From contig NZ_JPVR01000080.1 of the NCBI RefSeq assembly GCF_000772935.1, positions 248,001 to 312,000 on the forward strand: DNA of 64,000 bases. Reading direction: 5' to 3'. The translations under genes were made by a program, and so were the position numbers. The number at the start of each line of letters is the position of its first letter. The first letter of the stretch is position 1. The notes beneath the pieces are model-generated. The model was given only the letters and a program-made list of their open reading frames with translations. It was not told where the DNA came from and did not search any database. The stretch is from Lysinibacillus boronitolerans JCM 21713 = 10a = NBRC 103108 (GTDB lineage: Bacteria; Bacillota; Bacilli; Bacillales_A; Planococcaceae). Below, piece after piece: positions 36,287 to 45,713 of the stretch.

Positions 36287-38578
36287 TTAGTTATCGTATT
36301 GGTGAACAAGTACTTGACGAGGTTTACTACCCTCTGGAGGCCCAACAATACCGCGTTGTTCCATCTGATCAACAATACGTGCAGCTCTTGAATAACCAAT
36401 TCGGAAGCGACGTTGAAGCATTGAGACAGATGCTGTTTGCATATTGACAACTAATTGGACTGCTTCATCATATAAATCATCTGTTTCCTCTAAAATGGTT
36501 TCTTCTTCAGTAGGAATCATCTCCTCCTGATACTGCGCTTTTTGCTGTTCTATAACAAAATGAACGACTGCTTCCACTTCTTGATCTGATAAAAAGGCAC
36601 CTTGCACCCTTTTTGGCTTAGAAGCTCCAGCAGGTAAAAATAACATATCACCTCTTCCTAGTAAACGTTCGGCTCCACCCATGTCTAAAATTGTTCTCGA
36701 ATCAATTGCGGAAGAAACTGCAAAAGCAATTCTGGATGGAATATTTGCTTTAATGACACCTGTTAGAACATCTACACTTGGTCGTTGTGTGGCAATTATC
36801 AAATGAATGCCAGCAGCCCTTGCCATTTGTGCTAAACGTGTAATTGAATCCTCTACATCACTTGAAGCGACCATCATCAAATCCGCTAACTCATCTACAA
36901 TAACCACGATATATGGTAGCTTTGGATGCTTCTCCTCTGTTTGTTCATTAACCTTTTGTACATGTGCATTATAACCCTCTATATTTCTTGTACCTGTATG
37001 AGAAAACAAATCGTAGCGACGTTCCATTTCAGATACCACTTTTTTCAGTGCTTGCGAAGCTTTACGTGCATCTGTTACGACAGGCGCTAATAAATGAGGA
37101 ATCCCATTATAAACGTTTAATTCAACCATTTTTGGGTCAATCATCATGAGCTTCACTTCATGCGGTTTTGTACGCATTAGGATGGATACAACAATGCCAT
37201 TTATACAAACACTTTTCCCACTGCCTGTAGAACCAGCTACAAGTAAATGTGGCATTTTATTGAGCTCTGCTAGTACAGCTTGTCCTGTAATATCACGGCC
37301 AAATGCTACCTGTAATAATGCTTCAGGCTTAGCACCATCCTTCGATTCCAATACCTCACGAAGTGTTACAATGGCTACCTCACTGTTAGGTACTTCAATA
37401 CCAATCGCAGATTTCCCTGGAATTGGCGCTTCCATACGAATATCTTTAGCTGCTAATGCTAATGCAAGATCATCTTGCAAATTGACAATTTTGCTTACTT
37501 TCACACCGATATCAGGTAAAATTTCATATTTTGTGACAGCAGGACCTAAATGCACTTGTGTCACCTTTGCCTTTACTCCAAAGCTTTGTAACGTTTGCTC
37601 AAGCTTTTTGGCATTCGCTTGAATCACTGAATATTCACCACTTTGATCATGTTGTGGTGGTAATTGTAATAAATTATATGATGGAAGCTGATAGTCTGCA
37701 TTTTCTACTGCATCTGTGCCCTGAATCTGGACATCATCCGTTGTTTCTTCTAGTTCATTTTCCAACAAGTGAGTTGTATCAAACACTTCTCTTTCCTGTG
37801 AAACATTCTGTGTAAAAGCAGAAATAATCGGCTCATGTGGTATTTCTTCTTCCTGTTCAGGCATATCTATAGATTGATTAACGGCTGCTACCTCATCTCC
37901 ACTCTCTACTCTTGAACGACGATTATTTGGCTTTTTCGGTGTATTTTTTTTCTTATCACGGTGCTTTTTTTTCCATTTGCCAAATATATCTGGTGTTTTT
38001 TCTGCTAAATAAGGCACTAATGCTTTTCCAGTGACAAGAATTAATCCGATAAAGAAAATAACCCAAGCAACAACTTTTGCCCCAGAGGCTTCAAATAACA
38101 CATGAAGCCCACTAAATAGTAGGGCACCAATCATACCACCCCCCAAAGCATTACTGCGATGGATGATGCCTTCTGTATTAATCAAAATTCGCCATGATTC
38201 ACGTAGCACAGAATCAGAGAGTAGACCACCTGATTTGGATAGTTGTTCAAATAATATGCCATGACTAAAAATCGTTAAGCTCATAACAATGAGAAACATG
38301 CCCAGTATTAATCGATCCTTTATCCCAACTTTTTTACGACCAATCATCATTAACAATGCAACAAATATAAGCATAAATGGAACAGCAAAATGTAAATTAC
38401 CTAAAAGGAACATGGCGATTGTTTGTAGAATCCGCCCGATCATGCCGTATTCAAAAATCATAATGACTGCTAGCGCAATTAAGAGCAACCCTAAAATTTC
38501 GTACATAAGCGGATGCATTTCTTTTTTTTCTGTTGTCGCCTTACTTTTAGCAACTTTTTTTCTCTTACTAACTGCCAT
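36287..38578 (-). CDS. spoIIIE: DNA translocase FtsK/SpoIIIE
   Basis: DNA pump of 763 residues that moves the chromosome into the forespore and clears septal DNA. Four membrane segments lie in about residues 25-185. A charged linker follows (about 190-310), then the motor with Walker [11 protein letters not shown] and Walker [15 protein letters not shown]. The C-terminal gamma winged-helix domain ([25 protein letters not shown]) reads orientation sequences. The position upstream of ymfC matches spoIIIE of B. subtilis. tepA and ymzA, which separate it from rnjB there, are absent. Confidence 0.95.
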   Translation of the reverse strand: MAVSKRKKVAKSKATTEKKEMHPLMYEILGLLLIALAVIMIFEYGMIGRILQTIAMFLLGNLHFAVPFMLIFVALLMMIGRKKVGIKDRLILGMFLIVMSLTIFSHGILFEQLSKSGGLLSDSVLRESWRILINTEGIIHRSNALGGGMIGALLFSGLHVLFEASGAKVVAWVIFFIGLILVTGKALVPYLAEKTPDIFGKWKKKHRDKKKNTPKKPNNRRSRVESGDEVAAVNQSIDMPEQEEEIPHEPIISAFTQNVSQEREVFDTTHLLENELEETTDDVQIQGTDAVENADYQLPSYNLLQLPPQHDQSGEYSVIQANAKKLEQTLQSFGVKAKVTQVHLGPAVTKYEILPDIGVKVSKIVNLQDDLALALAAKDIRMEAPIPGKSAIGIEVPNSEVAIVTLREVLESKDGAKPEALLQVAFGRDITGQAVLAELNKMPHLLVAGSTGSGKSVCINGIVVSILMRTKPHEVKLMMIDPKMVELNVYNGIPHLLAPVVTDARKASQALKKVVSEMERRYDLFSHTGTRNIEGYNAHVQKVNEQTEEKHPKLPYIVVIVDELADLMMVASSDVEDSITRLAQMARAAGIHLIIATQRPSVDVLTGVIKANIPSRIAFAVSSAIDSRTILDMGGAERLLGRGDMLFLPAGASKPKRVQGAFLSDQEVEAVVHFVIEQQKAQYQEEMIPTEEETILEETDDLYDEAVQLVVNMQTASVSMLQRRFRIGYSRAARIVDQMEQRGIVGPPEGSKPRQVLVHQYDN

Positions 38579-38650
38579 CTATTTCACCTTCTTCTGCAAT
38601 CCATTCTATATATGTAGCGAATCATCACATGTAGAACTTGATTATTTCAA

Positions 38651-38690
38651 AAAAAGGATTTTCCACCGCAATTGGGAGAAAATCCTTTTT
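38651..38690 (-). terminator. Terminator of rnjB
   Basis: A 13-bp stem (AAAAAGGATTTTC with GAAAATCCTTTTT) and a 14-base loop; the minus-strand end is T-rich and lies 43 bases past the RNase J stop. Confidence 0.85.
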
Positions 38691-38732
38691 CATTTATTTT
38701 TTCCTCAAAGCATATACGATGAGTTTGTTCAA

Positions 38733-40400
38733 TTAATATTCCATAATAATAGGAATAATCATTGGGCGACGTTTTGTTTTTTGGAATAAATACGTATTTA
38801 GCGTATCTCGAATTTCTTGTTTAATATTCGTCCATTCAAAGGTTTCTTTCCCAACGTACTTTTCAATCACATTCTTCGCAATGTCAGAAGCCTCAATCAT
38901 TAATTCCTCTGATTCTCGTACATAGACAAAGCCTCGTGATAAAATTTCTGGGCCAGAGGCAATTTTCTTTTGTGCTCGATTTAATGTTACCACCACAATG
39001 AAAATACCATCCTGCGATAATAATTTACGGTCACGAAGTACAATATTACCTACATCGCCTACACCAATACCGTCAATTAAGACATTACCAGCTTGTACAC
39101 GACCACTCATGCGCATTTTATTATTTTTATATTCTACGATATCCCCTTTATCAGCGATAAAAATTTGGGATTTTTGCATACCAAGCTGTTGTGCTAATTT
39201 TGAGTGTGCAATTAGCATACGGTATTCTCCTTGTACAGGAATAAAATACTTTGGTTGCATTAAGTTTAGCATCAGCTTTAAATCTTCTTGACTACCATGT
39301 CCTGAAACATGAACATTTTTGCTAGAAGTCAAAATTTCAGCGCCTGCTTTTGACATAGAGTTCATTGTATTTGCCATTTGAACTTCCATGCCAGGAGAAG
39401 GTGTAAAGGTGATTAGTACCGTGTCACCTTGTTTAATTTTAATGTCACGATGGTGTTTACGGACAATTTTTTCTAAAGCATCGAGGGGTTCTCCTCTATT
39501 GCCTGTTGTAATAATGATAATTTCATCATCTTGATATTTTTGCATTTCCGATATCGGAATTATTGTATCTTCTTCAACTGTTAAATAGCCAAGCTGTACG
39601 CCTAGATCAACCGCTTTTTCCAATGGTTTACCCACAATCACAACCTTACGGAATGATTTCTGGGCTTGAGCAAATACTTGTTGAATTCGAATAAAGTTTG
39701 ATGCGTAAACAGCTACTAAAATACGACCTGGTGCTGAGTGGAATGTTTTTGATAATTGTTCTTCAATGACAATCTCTGATGTCGTATATCCTGGTCGCTC
39801 AGCTTCGCAAGACTCCGATAATAGAATAAAGACGCCGTCTTCTCCTAGCTGTGCCATTTTTGCTAAATCAGGTTTAAATTTACCTGTCGCTGACTGATCG
39901 AATTTAAACTCTCCTGTATGAACAATCGCGCCTTCAGATGTATGGAACACTACCCCTAACGAATCGGGAATACTATGTGTTGTGTGGAAGAATGTTACAT
40001 ACGTTGAGTTAAAATTCATACGACTACGGTTTGTTACTTCAAAAAACTTCACCTGATGTGGTGCAGGTAATTCTTTTAAATGTTCCTTTGCTAATGCAAT
40101 GGTTAATTTTGATCCGTACACAGGTGCCTTTATTTTTTGTAATACATAGGCAATAGACCCAATCGCGTCTTCATGACCATGTGTTAAGAAAATACCCTTC
40201 ACACGTTCTTTATTTTCTTCTAAGTACGTAATGTCAGGAATCACGATATCTATACCTAGCATTTCATCTTCTGGGAACATTAAGCCGCTATCCACCACAA
40301 ATAGTTCTTCATCAATTTCTACTACGTACATTGCTTTCCCAATTTCGCCTACACCACCAAGAGGGATGATGCGGATTAATTCATTTTTCTTTTTTGTCAA
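38733..40400 (-). CDS. rnjB: Ribonuclease J (RnjB position)
   Basis: Beta-CASP metallo-beta-lactamase ribonuclease of 555 residues with 5' exo- and endonuclease roles. Zinc motifs are THGHEDAIG (His74, His76, Asp78) and HSIPDSLG; the beta-CASP part contains HVSGHGSQEDLKLML, and the protein ends RRPMIIPIIMEY. I chose TTG at 40400 because TAGGAGG lies 7 nt upstream. The 15-codon extension to an ATG includes that box. Gene order (dapA, then this, then spoIIIE) equals rnjB of B. subtilis. The metal site looks complete. Confidence 0.9.
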   Translation of the reverse strand: MTKKKNELIRIIPLGGVGEIGKAMYVVEIDEELFVVDSGLMFPEDEMLGIDIVIPDITYLEENKERVKGIFLTHGHEDAIGSIAYVLQKIKAPVYGSKLTIALAKEHLKELPAPHQVKFFEVTNRSRMNFNSTYVTFFHTTHSIPDSLGVVFHTSEGAIVHTGEFKFDQSATGKFKPDLAKMAQLGEDGVFILLSESCEAERPGYTTSEIVIEEQLSKTFHSAPGRILVAVYASNFIRIQQVFAQAQKSFRKVVIVGKPLEKAVDLGVQLGYLTVEEDTIIPISEMQKYQDDEIIIITTGNRGEPLDALEKIVRKHHRDIKIKQGDTVLITFTPSPGMEVQMANTMNSMSKAGAEILTSSKNVHVSGHGSQEDLKLMLNLMQPKYFIPVQGEYRMLIAHSKLAQQLGMQKSQIFIADKGDIVEYKNNKMRMSGRVQAGNVLIDGIGVGDVGNIVLRDRKLLSQDGIFIVVVTLNRAQKKIASGPEILSRGFVYVRESEELMIEASDIAKNVIEKYVGKETFEWTNIKQEIRDTLNTYLFQKTKRRPMIIPIIMEY

Positions 40401-40447
40401 TTTATTTCCTCCTAAAAAATATCCCGAACAGCAACCACTTAACATTT

Positions 40448-40476
40448 ATTATACGGTTTGCAAAGCTTTTGCACAA
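40448..40476 (-). promoter_or_regulatory. Candidate rnjB promoter
   Basis: On the minus strand TTGTGC (40476-40471) and a perfect TATAAT (40453-40448) are 17 bp apart, 47 bases before the TTG start. Confidence 0.5.
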
Positions 40477-40645
40477 ATTAAAAATACATGTTTCACGTTG
40501 GAAATAGATTTTCCTGCTATTTGCTTATTGCTAGCAGATGGCAAACAAAAATTGGATATCCTGTATAAATAGAGCTTAATTAGTATTTGTGAGGACAAGG
40601 AGTTACAGATTTGGTTAAAACATTTTATTTTATAAGATATAAAAA

Positions 40646-40674
40646 AACGAGGCTGAAATGCTATCAGCCTCGTT
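40646..40674 (-). terminator. Terminator of the asd-dapA unit
   Basis: An 11-bp perfect stem (AACGAGGCTGA with TCAGCCTCGTT) with a 7-base loop and a T run on the minus strand, 6 bases past the dapA stop. Confidence 0.9.
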
Positions 40675-40679
40675 ACTAT

Positions 40680-41579
40680 TTATCTAAAACTCTTCGCTTT
40701 TTCTTGATACGTATCCCAAATTCGGTCAAAATTAGCTTTCTCTTCATCTGTCATTTCCATCATTGGCAAACGGACATTGAGTGTATCAAATCCTAATTTT
40801 GTCATCGCATATTTAATCGGTGAAGGGTTGGGTTGAGCGAACAGCGCACGTACTAAAGGTAATAAGGCTCGGTGAATTTTGGCTGCTAGCTTATGATTTC
40901 CTTCTTCAAACGCTTTAATCATTAATTGCATATCATTACCTACCACGTGTGCAGCTACAGAAATAACACCCGCTCCACCAATGGCCATTAGTGGGAGTGT
41001 TAAACCATCGTCCCCACTATACACTAAGAAATTATCATCTGGATCTACATTCTCAATAACATCACCCATCTGATCTAAGTTACCGCTCGCTTCTTTAATC
41101 CAAGCAATATTAGGAATCTTGCTTAATGCAACAGAAGTTTCATAGGCAACATTGACCCCTGTACGCCCTGGGACATTATAAAGCATAACTGGGAGACTCG
41201 TTTGTTTAGCAATGGTTTCAAAGTGAGCATAAATCCCACGTTGATTTGGCTTATTATAGTAGGGAGCTACAAGCATAATGCCGTCTGCTCCATTTTCTTC
41301 TGCTTTATGTGTCATTGCAATAGAGTAAGCTGTTTCATTATCCCCAGTACCTGCAATAACTGGTACGCGACCTGCTACTTTCTCTACTGTAAAGCGAACA
41401 ACTTCAATCTTCTCTTCTGTAGACATAGTTGGGTTTTCAGAAGTCGTACCACAAGCAACAATACAATCAGTACCATTGTCTATTAAATGATTAATAATAC
41501 GTTCTAGTTCTGGATAATTAATCGTGCCATCATTTTTGAACGGCGTAATCATAGCCGTTCCAATTCGACCTAAATTCAT
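40680..41579 (-). CDS. dapA: 4-hydroxy-tetrahydrodipicolinate synthase
   Basis: Enzyme of 299 residues that condenses pyruvate with aspartate semialdehyde, feeding both lysine/diaminopimelate and spore dipicolinate synthesis. The Schiff-base Lys lies in IAWIKEASGN, the substrate motif is YNVPGRTGV, and GTTSENPTMS matches the family. I chose ATG at 41579 (MNLGRIGTAM) with AGAGGGG 7 nt upstream; the longer frame runs into asd. It follows asd by 13 bases, without the dapG gene found between them in B. subtilis. Confidence 0.96.
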   Translation of the reverse strand: MNLGRIGTAMITPFKNDGTINYPELERIINHLIDNGTDCIVACGTTSENPTMSTEEKIEVVRFTVEKVAGRVPVIAGTGDNETAYSIAMTHKAEENGADGIMLVAPYYNKPNQRGIYAHFETIAKQTSLPVMLYNVPGRTGVNVAYETSVALSKIPNIAWIKEASGNLDQMGDVIENVDPDDNFLVYSGDDGLTLPLMAIGGAGVISVAAHVVGNDMQLMIKAFEEGNHKLAAKIHRALLPLVRALFAQPNPSPIKYAMTKLGFDTLNVRLPMMEMTDEEKANFDRIWDTYQEKAKSFR

Positions 41580-41592
41580 CCTTACACCCCTC

Positions 41593-42630
41593 TTATAGTA
41601 AGTTATCCTCAAGCATTGCTTCTGCAATTTGGATAGAGTTTAATGCGGCGCCTTTTAATAAATTGTCAGAAACGATCCATAGATGGAACCCTTTGCTGTT
41701 GTCTAAATCTTGACGGATACGTCCTACAAAAGTAGCGTCTTCCCCTTCTGCATAAATAGGCATTGGGTAAGTTTGTGTTGCAATATCATCTTGTAATACC
41801 ACACCTGGTGCATTGCGTAATACATCAAAAATCTCTTGGATTGACGCTTCTTTCTCTACCTCAATATAAACAGATTCAGAGTGACCTGAAACGACTGGCA
41901 CACGAACACAAGTAGCAGCTACTTTTAGCTCTGGTGCATGCATGATTTTTTTCGTCTCATTAATCATTTTCATTTCTTCGTATGTAAATCCATTATCTGT
42001 GAATTTATCGATTTGTGGAATGACATTACGAGCAATTGGGTAATGACGTTTATCACTACCAGACGGTAAAATATTGGCTTCTACATCTTTACCTGCATCC
42101 CAGTTTTCGCTTTGTGCCTTTAATTCTTGGATCGCAGAAATCCCCGCACCTGATACTGCCTGATAAGTTGAAACAATTACTTTTGTTAAACCAAATGCAT
42201 TACGAATTGGTTCAAGTGCAGCTACCATTTGAATTGTAGAGCAGTTTGGATTCGCAATAATCCCTTTATGCTCCGCTAAGTCGCCTCGATTCACTTCAGG
42301 CACAACAAGCGGTACCTCTGGATCCATACGAAAATGGCTTGTATTATCAATAACTACTGCACCACGCTTAGCTGCTTCTGGTGCAAGCGCGGCAGATACT
42401 GAGCCACCAGCTGAGAATAAAGCGACATTGACGCCTTCGAAAGCCTCAGGTGTCGCTTCTTCAATTGTATATGTTTCACCATTAAATTCGATTGATTTTC
42501 CTGCTGAACGAGCAGAAGCTAAAAATTTAATATGTCCAATCGGAAATTTACGTTTAATCAACTGCTCCATCATTTTTGTTCCTACTGCTCCTGTTGCCCC
42601 AACAACCGCAACTGTTAACTGCTTTGTCAT
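41593..42630 (-). CDS. asd: Aspartate-semialdehyde dehydrogenase
   Basis: NADPH-dependent enzyme of 345 residues making aspartate 4-semialdehyde, the branch point to lysine, DAP, dipicolinate, threonine and methionine. The Rossmann motif is [13 protein letters not shown], the catalytic Cys lies in [10 protein letters not shown], and the general-base His is in [12 protein letters not shown]. It lies between dpaB and dapA, so the dipicolinate precursor pathway and its last enzyme are together. Confidence 0.96.
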   Translation of the reverse strand: MTKQLTVAVVGATGAVGTKMMEQLIKRKFPIGHIKFLASARSAGKSIEFNGETYTIEEATPEAFEGVNVALFSAGGSVSAALAPEAAKRGAVVIDNTSHFRMDPEVPLVVPEVNRGDLAEHKGIIANPNCSTIQMVAALEPIRNAFGLTKVIVSTYQAVSGAGISAIQELKAQSENWDAGKDVEANILPSGSDKRHYPIARNVIPQIDKFTDNGFTYEEMKMINETKKIMHAPELKVAATCVRVPVVSGHSESVYIEVEKEASIQEIFDVLRNAPGVVLQDDIATQTYPMPIYAEGEDATFVGRIRQDLDNSKGFHLWIVSDNLLKGAALNSIQIAEAMLEDNLL

Positions 42631-42712
42631 CTGTCATCTCTCCTTGAATACATGTTCCATAATGTGTGCTATTGTATCACAAAAATACTGAAAATTGTGT
42701 GTAATCTCTTAT

Positions 42713-43303
42713 TTATTTGAAATATTGTATCAACAGCGGTTGTAATTGCTTTTTCTGCGTAATTGCTGCATGAACAGTATCCACCATTTGCTCAAAATCA
42801 GCAATTAAAGAATTTGGTTTGGAGTGAGGGGCATCCTGACCAAATGGAATAAAATATATATTTTTGGCATTTAACAATTTCATAATATTTATGCCATTTA
42901 AGCCTAGTGCATCATTTGTGGAAATACCTAAAACTACAGGCGAACCATTACGCAAAGTTGCCTTCGCTGCCATTAATACAGGGCTATCTGTTGCTGCATT
43001 AGCAAATTTACTAATGCTATTGCCTGTCATGGGGGCGATGACCATTGCATCTAATGGATTGGATGGGCCAAATGGCTCCGCCTCTTTTATAGAAGAAATA
43101 ACTTTTTCTCCTGTCAAAGCTTCTATTTTTGCAATCCACTCTTCTCCTGTACCAAAGCGAGTAGCTGCATGTAAAACGGAATGCGTAATAATTGGAATAA
43201 CTGTTGCTCCGACATCAATAAAATTTTGGATTTTAGGTACTACATCTTCATACGTACAATGGGAAGCAGTAATACCTAGGCCAATTCGTTTCCCCGTTAA
43301 CAA
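42713..43303 (-). CDS. dpaB: Dipicolinate synthase subunit B
   Basis: Flavoprotein-like subunit of 196 residues (SpoVFB) of the synthase making dipicolinic acid in the mother cell for spore heat resistance. It shows the flavoprotein core GLGITASHCTYEDV and MVIAPMTGNSISKFANAATDSPVLMAAKATLR. I chose TTG at 43303 because GAGGAGG lies 7 nt upstream. It overlaps dpaA by 7 nt. Confidence 0.94.
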   Translation of the reverse strand: MLTGKRIGLGITASHCTYEDVVPKIQNFIDVGATVIPIITHSVLHAATRFGTGEEWIAKIEALTGEKVISSIKEAEPFGPSNPLDAMVIAPMTGNSISKFANAATDSPVLMAAKATLRNGSPVVLGISTNDALGLNGINIMKLLNAKNIYFIPFGQDAPHSKPNSLIADFEQMVDTVHAAITQKKQLQPLLIQYFK

Positions 43304-44076
43304 TTTTCTTCCTCCTCTATTGCCTTGCACAATATTGTAGCTGCATCATGTGCAAAGTATTTCCCAGGCAATGACGGCAATAGTACATACGTTTGTAGTT
43401 GCTCAGAATCTATATCTAAACAGCCTGGCTCTGAAGCCAAGTCGTATAAAACTGTTGGAACATGCTCTATAAAAGACTCTGTAATCCATTTAGCAGGAAT
43501 TGTATTTATAAAAATGCCATCCGTAATAGACCATTGGCGATCATCTAAATTCGTTGCTTTATAACCATATGCTTTTGCTTCACTCACTTGTACAACTGAA
43601 CGTGCAACAATATGAACATTTGCACCCATCTTAACTAGTAAAGAGGCGAGCATTTTTGCGATGCGCCCAAAACCTGCGATTGTGAAATTTTGTCCGTAAA
43701 TACATTTTTGCTCGAGTCCGTAAAACGTGGCGATAAATCCCTCTGCTGTTAATCGAGCATTTTGCCAAATAAATGATTCTTGCTGTAAATAGCAAATAGA
43801 TTCATTTTTCTCTAGTAACTGCTTCCAATGCATTGTTAATCGACCTGTATAAAATTTCACTTGTGATATACCATAGAGCTGCTCAACTTCTATTTTTAAT
43901 GGAAGAATGGGTAGTACAATTTTATTGGGCTGGAATTCTAAAACAAGTTTATTTAACTCTTCGTTCCATACGGTCGTTCTTTTATAAAACACTGTTCTCG
44001 ATGGACTTCTTAGCATTGTAGCTAGTTCCTTTAACCGGGAGTCCTCACCGATAACAAGCCATTTTTCGTTTTCCAA
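43297..44076 (-). CDS. dpaA: Dipicolinate synthase subunit A
   Basis: Partner subunit of 259 residues (SpoVFA). The second half has a nucleotide-binding fold with FTIAGFGRIAKMLASLLVKMGANVHIVARS, then IFINTIPAKWI and VLYDLASEPGCLD. It is about 40 residues shorter than the 297-residue B. subtilis protein, mainly in a diverged N-terminal half. It follows ymxH by 9 bases and couples to dpaB. The identity rests on the C-terminal half plus its partner. Confidence 0.92.
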   Translation of the reverse strand: MENEKWLVIGEDSRLKELATMLRSPSRTVFYKRTTVWNEELNKLVLEFQPNKIVLPILPLKIEVEQLYGISQVKFYTGRLTMHWKQLLEKNESICYLQQESFIWQNARLTAEGFIATFYGLEQKCIYGQNFTIAGFGRIAKMLASLLVKMGANVHIVARSVVQVSEAKAYGYKATNLDDRQWSITDGIFINTIPAKWITESFIEHVPTVLYDLASEPGCLDIDSEQLQTYVLLPSLPGKYFAHDAATILCKAIEEEENC

Positions 44077-44085
44077 AAGCTCACC

Positions 44086-44349
44086 TCACTGTAAATATTC
44101 TGACTGTACTGTAGATGTCTTATTAAATAAAATACGATCTTCACCAATTAAAATAATTTCGTGCCAAGGTATCATTTCACTAACTTTCATTTTCTTTTTT
44201 TGGAATGGTAGTTTATCTTTCACAATTTCAAAGCCATGTATTTTCCCTGTTTGCACATCTAATAGGCATTCTGTATGTGCCAGGATGCCAAAATGTACGC
44301 CACCCTCAATTTGAATTAACTCCTTATCCACCATCTCAGATAGTAGCAT
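44086..44349 (-). CDS. ymxH: YlmC/YmxH family sporulation protein
   Basis: PRC-barrel protein of 87 residues (LLSEMVDKELIQIEGG, VDVQTGKI-like DVQTGKIHGFE). It normally precedes dpaA in spore formers; function is unclear. AAGGAGGG is 9 nt before the ATG. A CATATATTG at 44387-44379, with an AC 17 bp upstream, resembles a mother-cell sigma-K or sigma-E -10 box. This would fit expression with dpaAB but is not proven. Confidence 0.9.
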   Translation of the reverse strand: MLLSEMVDKELIQIEGGVHFGILAHTECLLDVQTGKIHGFEIVKDKLPFQKKKMKVSEMIPWHEIILIGEDRILFNKTSTVQSEYLQ

Positions 44350-44378
44350 GCCTCATCTCCCTCCTTGAGCCGTTACCT

Positions 44379-44387
44379 CAATATATG
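44379..44387 (-). promoter_or_regulatory. Possible mother-cell sigma promoter for ymxH-dpaAB
   Basis: CATATATTG on the minus strand resembles the sigma-K (CATANNNTA) and sigma-E (CATACAHT) -10 boxes, 29 bases before the ymxH start. The -35 match is weak. Confidence 0.25.
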
Positions 44388-44431
44388 CCGAGTTTTTGCA
44401 AATCGTGACCCCTACCAAAAGTACGAATATG

Positions 44432-44473
44432 TTGCATTTTCATCACCAACTGTATATAGTGTGTATATACAGT
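44432..44473 (+). promoter_or_regulatory. Promoter and GntR operator of the plus-strand ABC operon
   Basis: TTGCAT (44432-44437) and TATAGT (44455-44460) are 17 bp apart. A perfect 10-bp inverted repeat, ACTGTATATA and TATATACAGT, around GTGTG (44449-44473) covers the -10 and likely start site. It is placed exactly for autorepression by the GntR protein encoded 19 bases downstream. Confidence 0.75.
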
Positions 44474-44491
44474 AATAAGAGGTGATGATTT

Positions 44492-44869
44492 GTGCATATC
44501 CATTTAAGTAATGCGAGTGAAAAACCTATTTATGAGCAAATCACCATACAGCTCAAAGAGGCTATTTTGGCTAATAAATTACAGGCAGGTGACGCACTAC
44601 CGTCTATCCGCGCTCTAGCAAAGGATTTAAAAATAAGTGTGATGACCACTAAACGGGCTTATGCTGATTTAGAGCGAGACGGTTTCATTGAAACAGTCGC
44701 TGGTAAAGGGAGCTTTGTCACAGAACGAAATCAAGACTTTCTACGTGAGGAGCTATTACGGCAGGTAGAGGGGCATTTGCAAAGAGCAGCAAAAATAGCG
44801 AAAACCGCTGGACTTTCTAGTGAAGAATTGCGAGAACTACTATCTTTAATGTTAGAGGAGGATCAGTAA
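44492..44869 (+). CDS. YtrA/PmtR-type GntR regulator
   Basis: Short GntR regulator of 125 residues. A winged-helix domain (about 1-75: PIYEQITIQLKEAILANKLQAGD, SVMTTKRAYADLERDGFIE) is followed by only a short helical dimerisation tail, as in YtrA and PmtR. The start is GTG at 44492, with GAGGTG 7 nt upstream. It is the first gene of the only plus-strand operon in the window, one base ahead of the ABC ATPase (TAA-A-ATG). It probably represses the operon through the palindrome at 44449-44473 until a membrane-active inducer appears. Confidence 0.92.
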   Translation: MHIHLSNASEKPIYEQITIQLKEAILANKLQAGDALPSIRALAKDLKISVMTTKRAYADLERDGFIETVAGKGSFVTERNQDFLREELLRQVEGHLQRAAKIAKTAGLSSEELRELLSLMLEEDQ

Positions 44870-44870
44870 A

Positions 44871-45713
44871 ATGAACGCCATTGAAATTCATGATTTACAT
44901 AAGGGCTTTGAAGGCTTTTTTCTCAAAAATATAAGTTTTTCCGTCCCTCAAGGCACTGTCATGGGATTTGTTGGGGAAAATGGGGCTGGGAAATCAACAA
45001 CGATAAAATGCATGCTGAATTTACTAAAAAAAGAATATGGCGAAATTTTGCTATTTGGCAAAGATCATGTCGAACATGAACTATCGATAAAAAACGACAT
45101 CGGCGTTGTATTTGACGATTTACATGTACCAGAAACGCTAAATGCGACGCAACTCGACAAAATCATGAGCAAAGTATTTCAAACATGGGATTCAGGCTAT
45201 TATTTTGAAAGGTTAGCTCAATTTAAGGTGCCAAAGAGGAAGAAGATTAAGGAACTATCACGAGGGATGAGGATGAAGCTATCGATCGCCTTAGCATTGG
45301 CACATCATCCAAAACTATTGATTTTAGATGAGCCCACAAGTGGATTAGACCCTATTATTCGGGATGAAATTTTGGATTTATTTTTAGCATTTATGCAGGA
45401 TGAAACGCACAGCATTTTATTTTCTTCTCATATTACAAGCGACTTAGAAAAAATTGCTGACTATATTACGTTAATTCATAATGGTGAAATTTTATTGAGC
45501 GAGAGTAAAGATGCTCTTTTATATGAATATGGTATTTTCAAAGGAAATAGTGAGGAAGTAAACGACTTACCGAAGCATGCTATTCTGAGAACCCGTCCTG
45601 GTACGTTTGGAATAGAAGCATTAGTGCTGAAAAAGGAAGTAAATGAGGCTTTCAGACTTGAAAGACCTTCTATAGAAGATATCATGCTATTTTTTGTGAA
45701 AGGTAGTGTTTGA
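44871..45713 (+). CDS. ABC transporter ATP-binding protein, BcrA/PmtA-like
   Basis: ABC ATPase of 280 residues. Walker A is GENGAGKST, the signature LSRGMRMKLSIALAL is short of the canonical LSGGQ, Walker B is LLILDEPTSGLDP and the H-loop is SSHIT. The C-terminal 60 residues (after about 220) form an extra domain typical of the YtrB/PmtA group. At the Q-loop site the sequence reads GVVFDDLHVP, without a Gln. It is coupled to the following permease by a 4-nt overlap. Substrate unknown; related systems expel peptides such as phenol-soluble modulins or bacitracin. Confidence 0.9.
   Translation: MNAIEIHDLHKGFEGFFLKNISFSVPQGTVMGFVGENGAGKSTTIKCMLNLLKKEYGEILLFGKDHVEHELSIKNDIGVVFDDLHVPETLNATQLDKIMSKVFQTWDSGYYFERLAQFKVPKRKKIKELSRGMRMKLSIALALAHHPKLLILDEPTSGLDPIIRDEILDLFLAFMQDETHSILFSSHITSDLEKIADYITLIHNGEILLSESKDALLYEYGIFKGNSEEVNDLPKHAILRTRPGTFGIEALVLKKEVNEAFRLERPSIEDIMLFFVKGSV

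Noticed and set aside
37146-37622. 158-codon plus-strand frame over spoIIIE
   Set aside because: Antisense shadow of the SpoIIIE motor domain.
42864-43340. 158-codon plus-strand frame over dpaB
   Set aside because: Antisense shadow; dpaB on the other strand has clear family motifs and coupling to dpaA.
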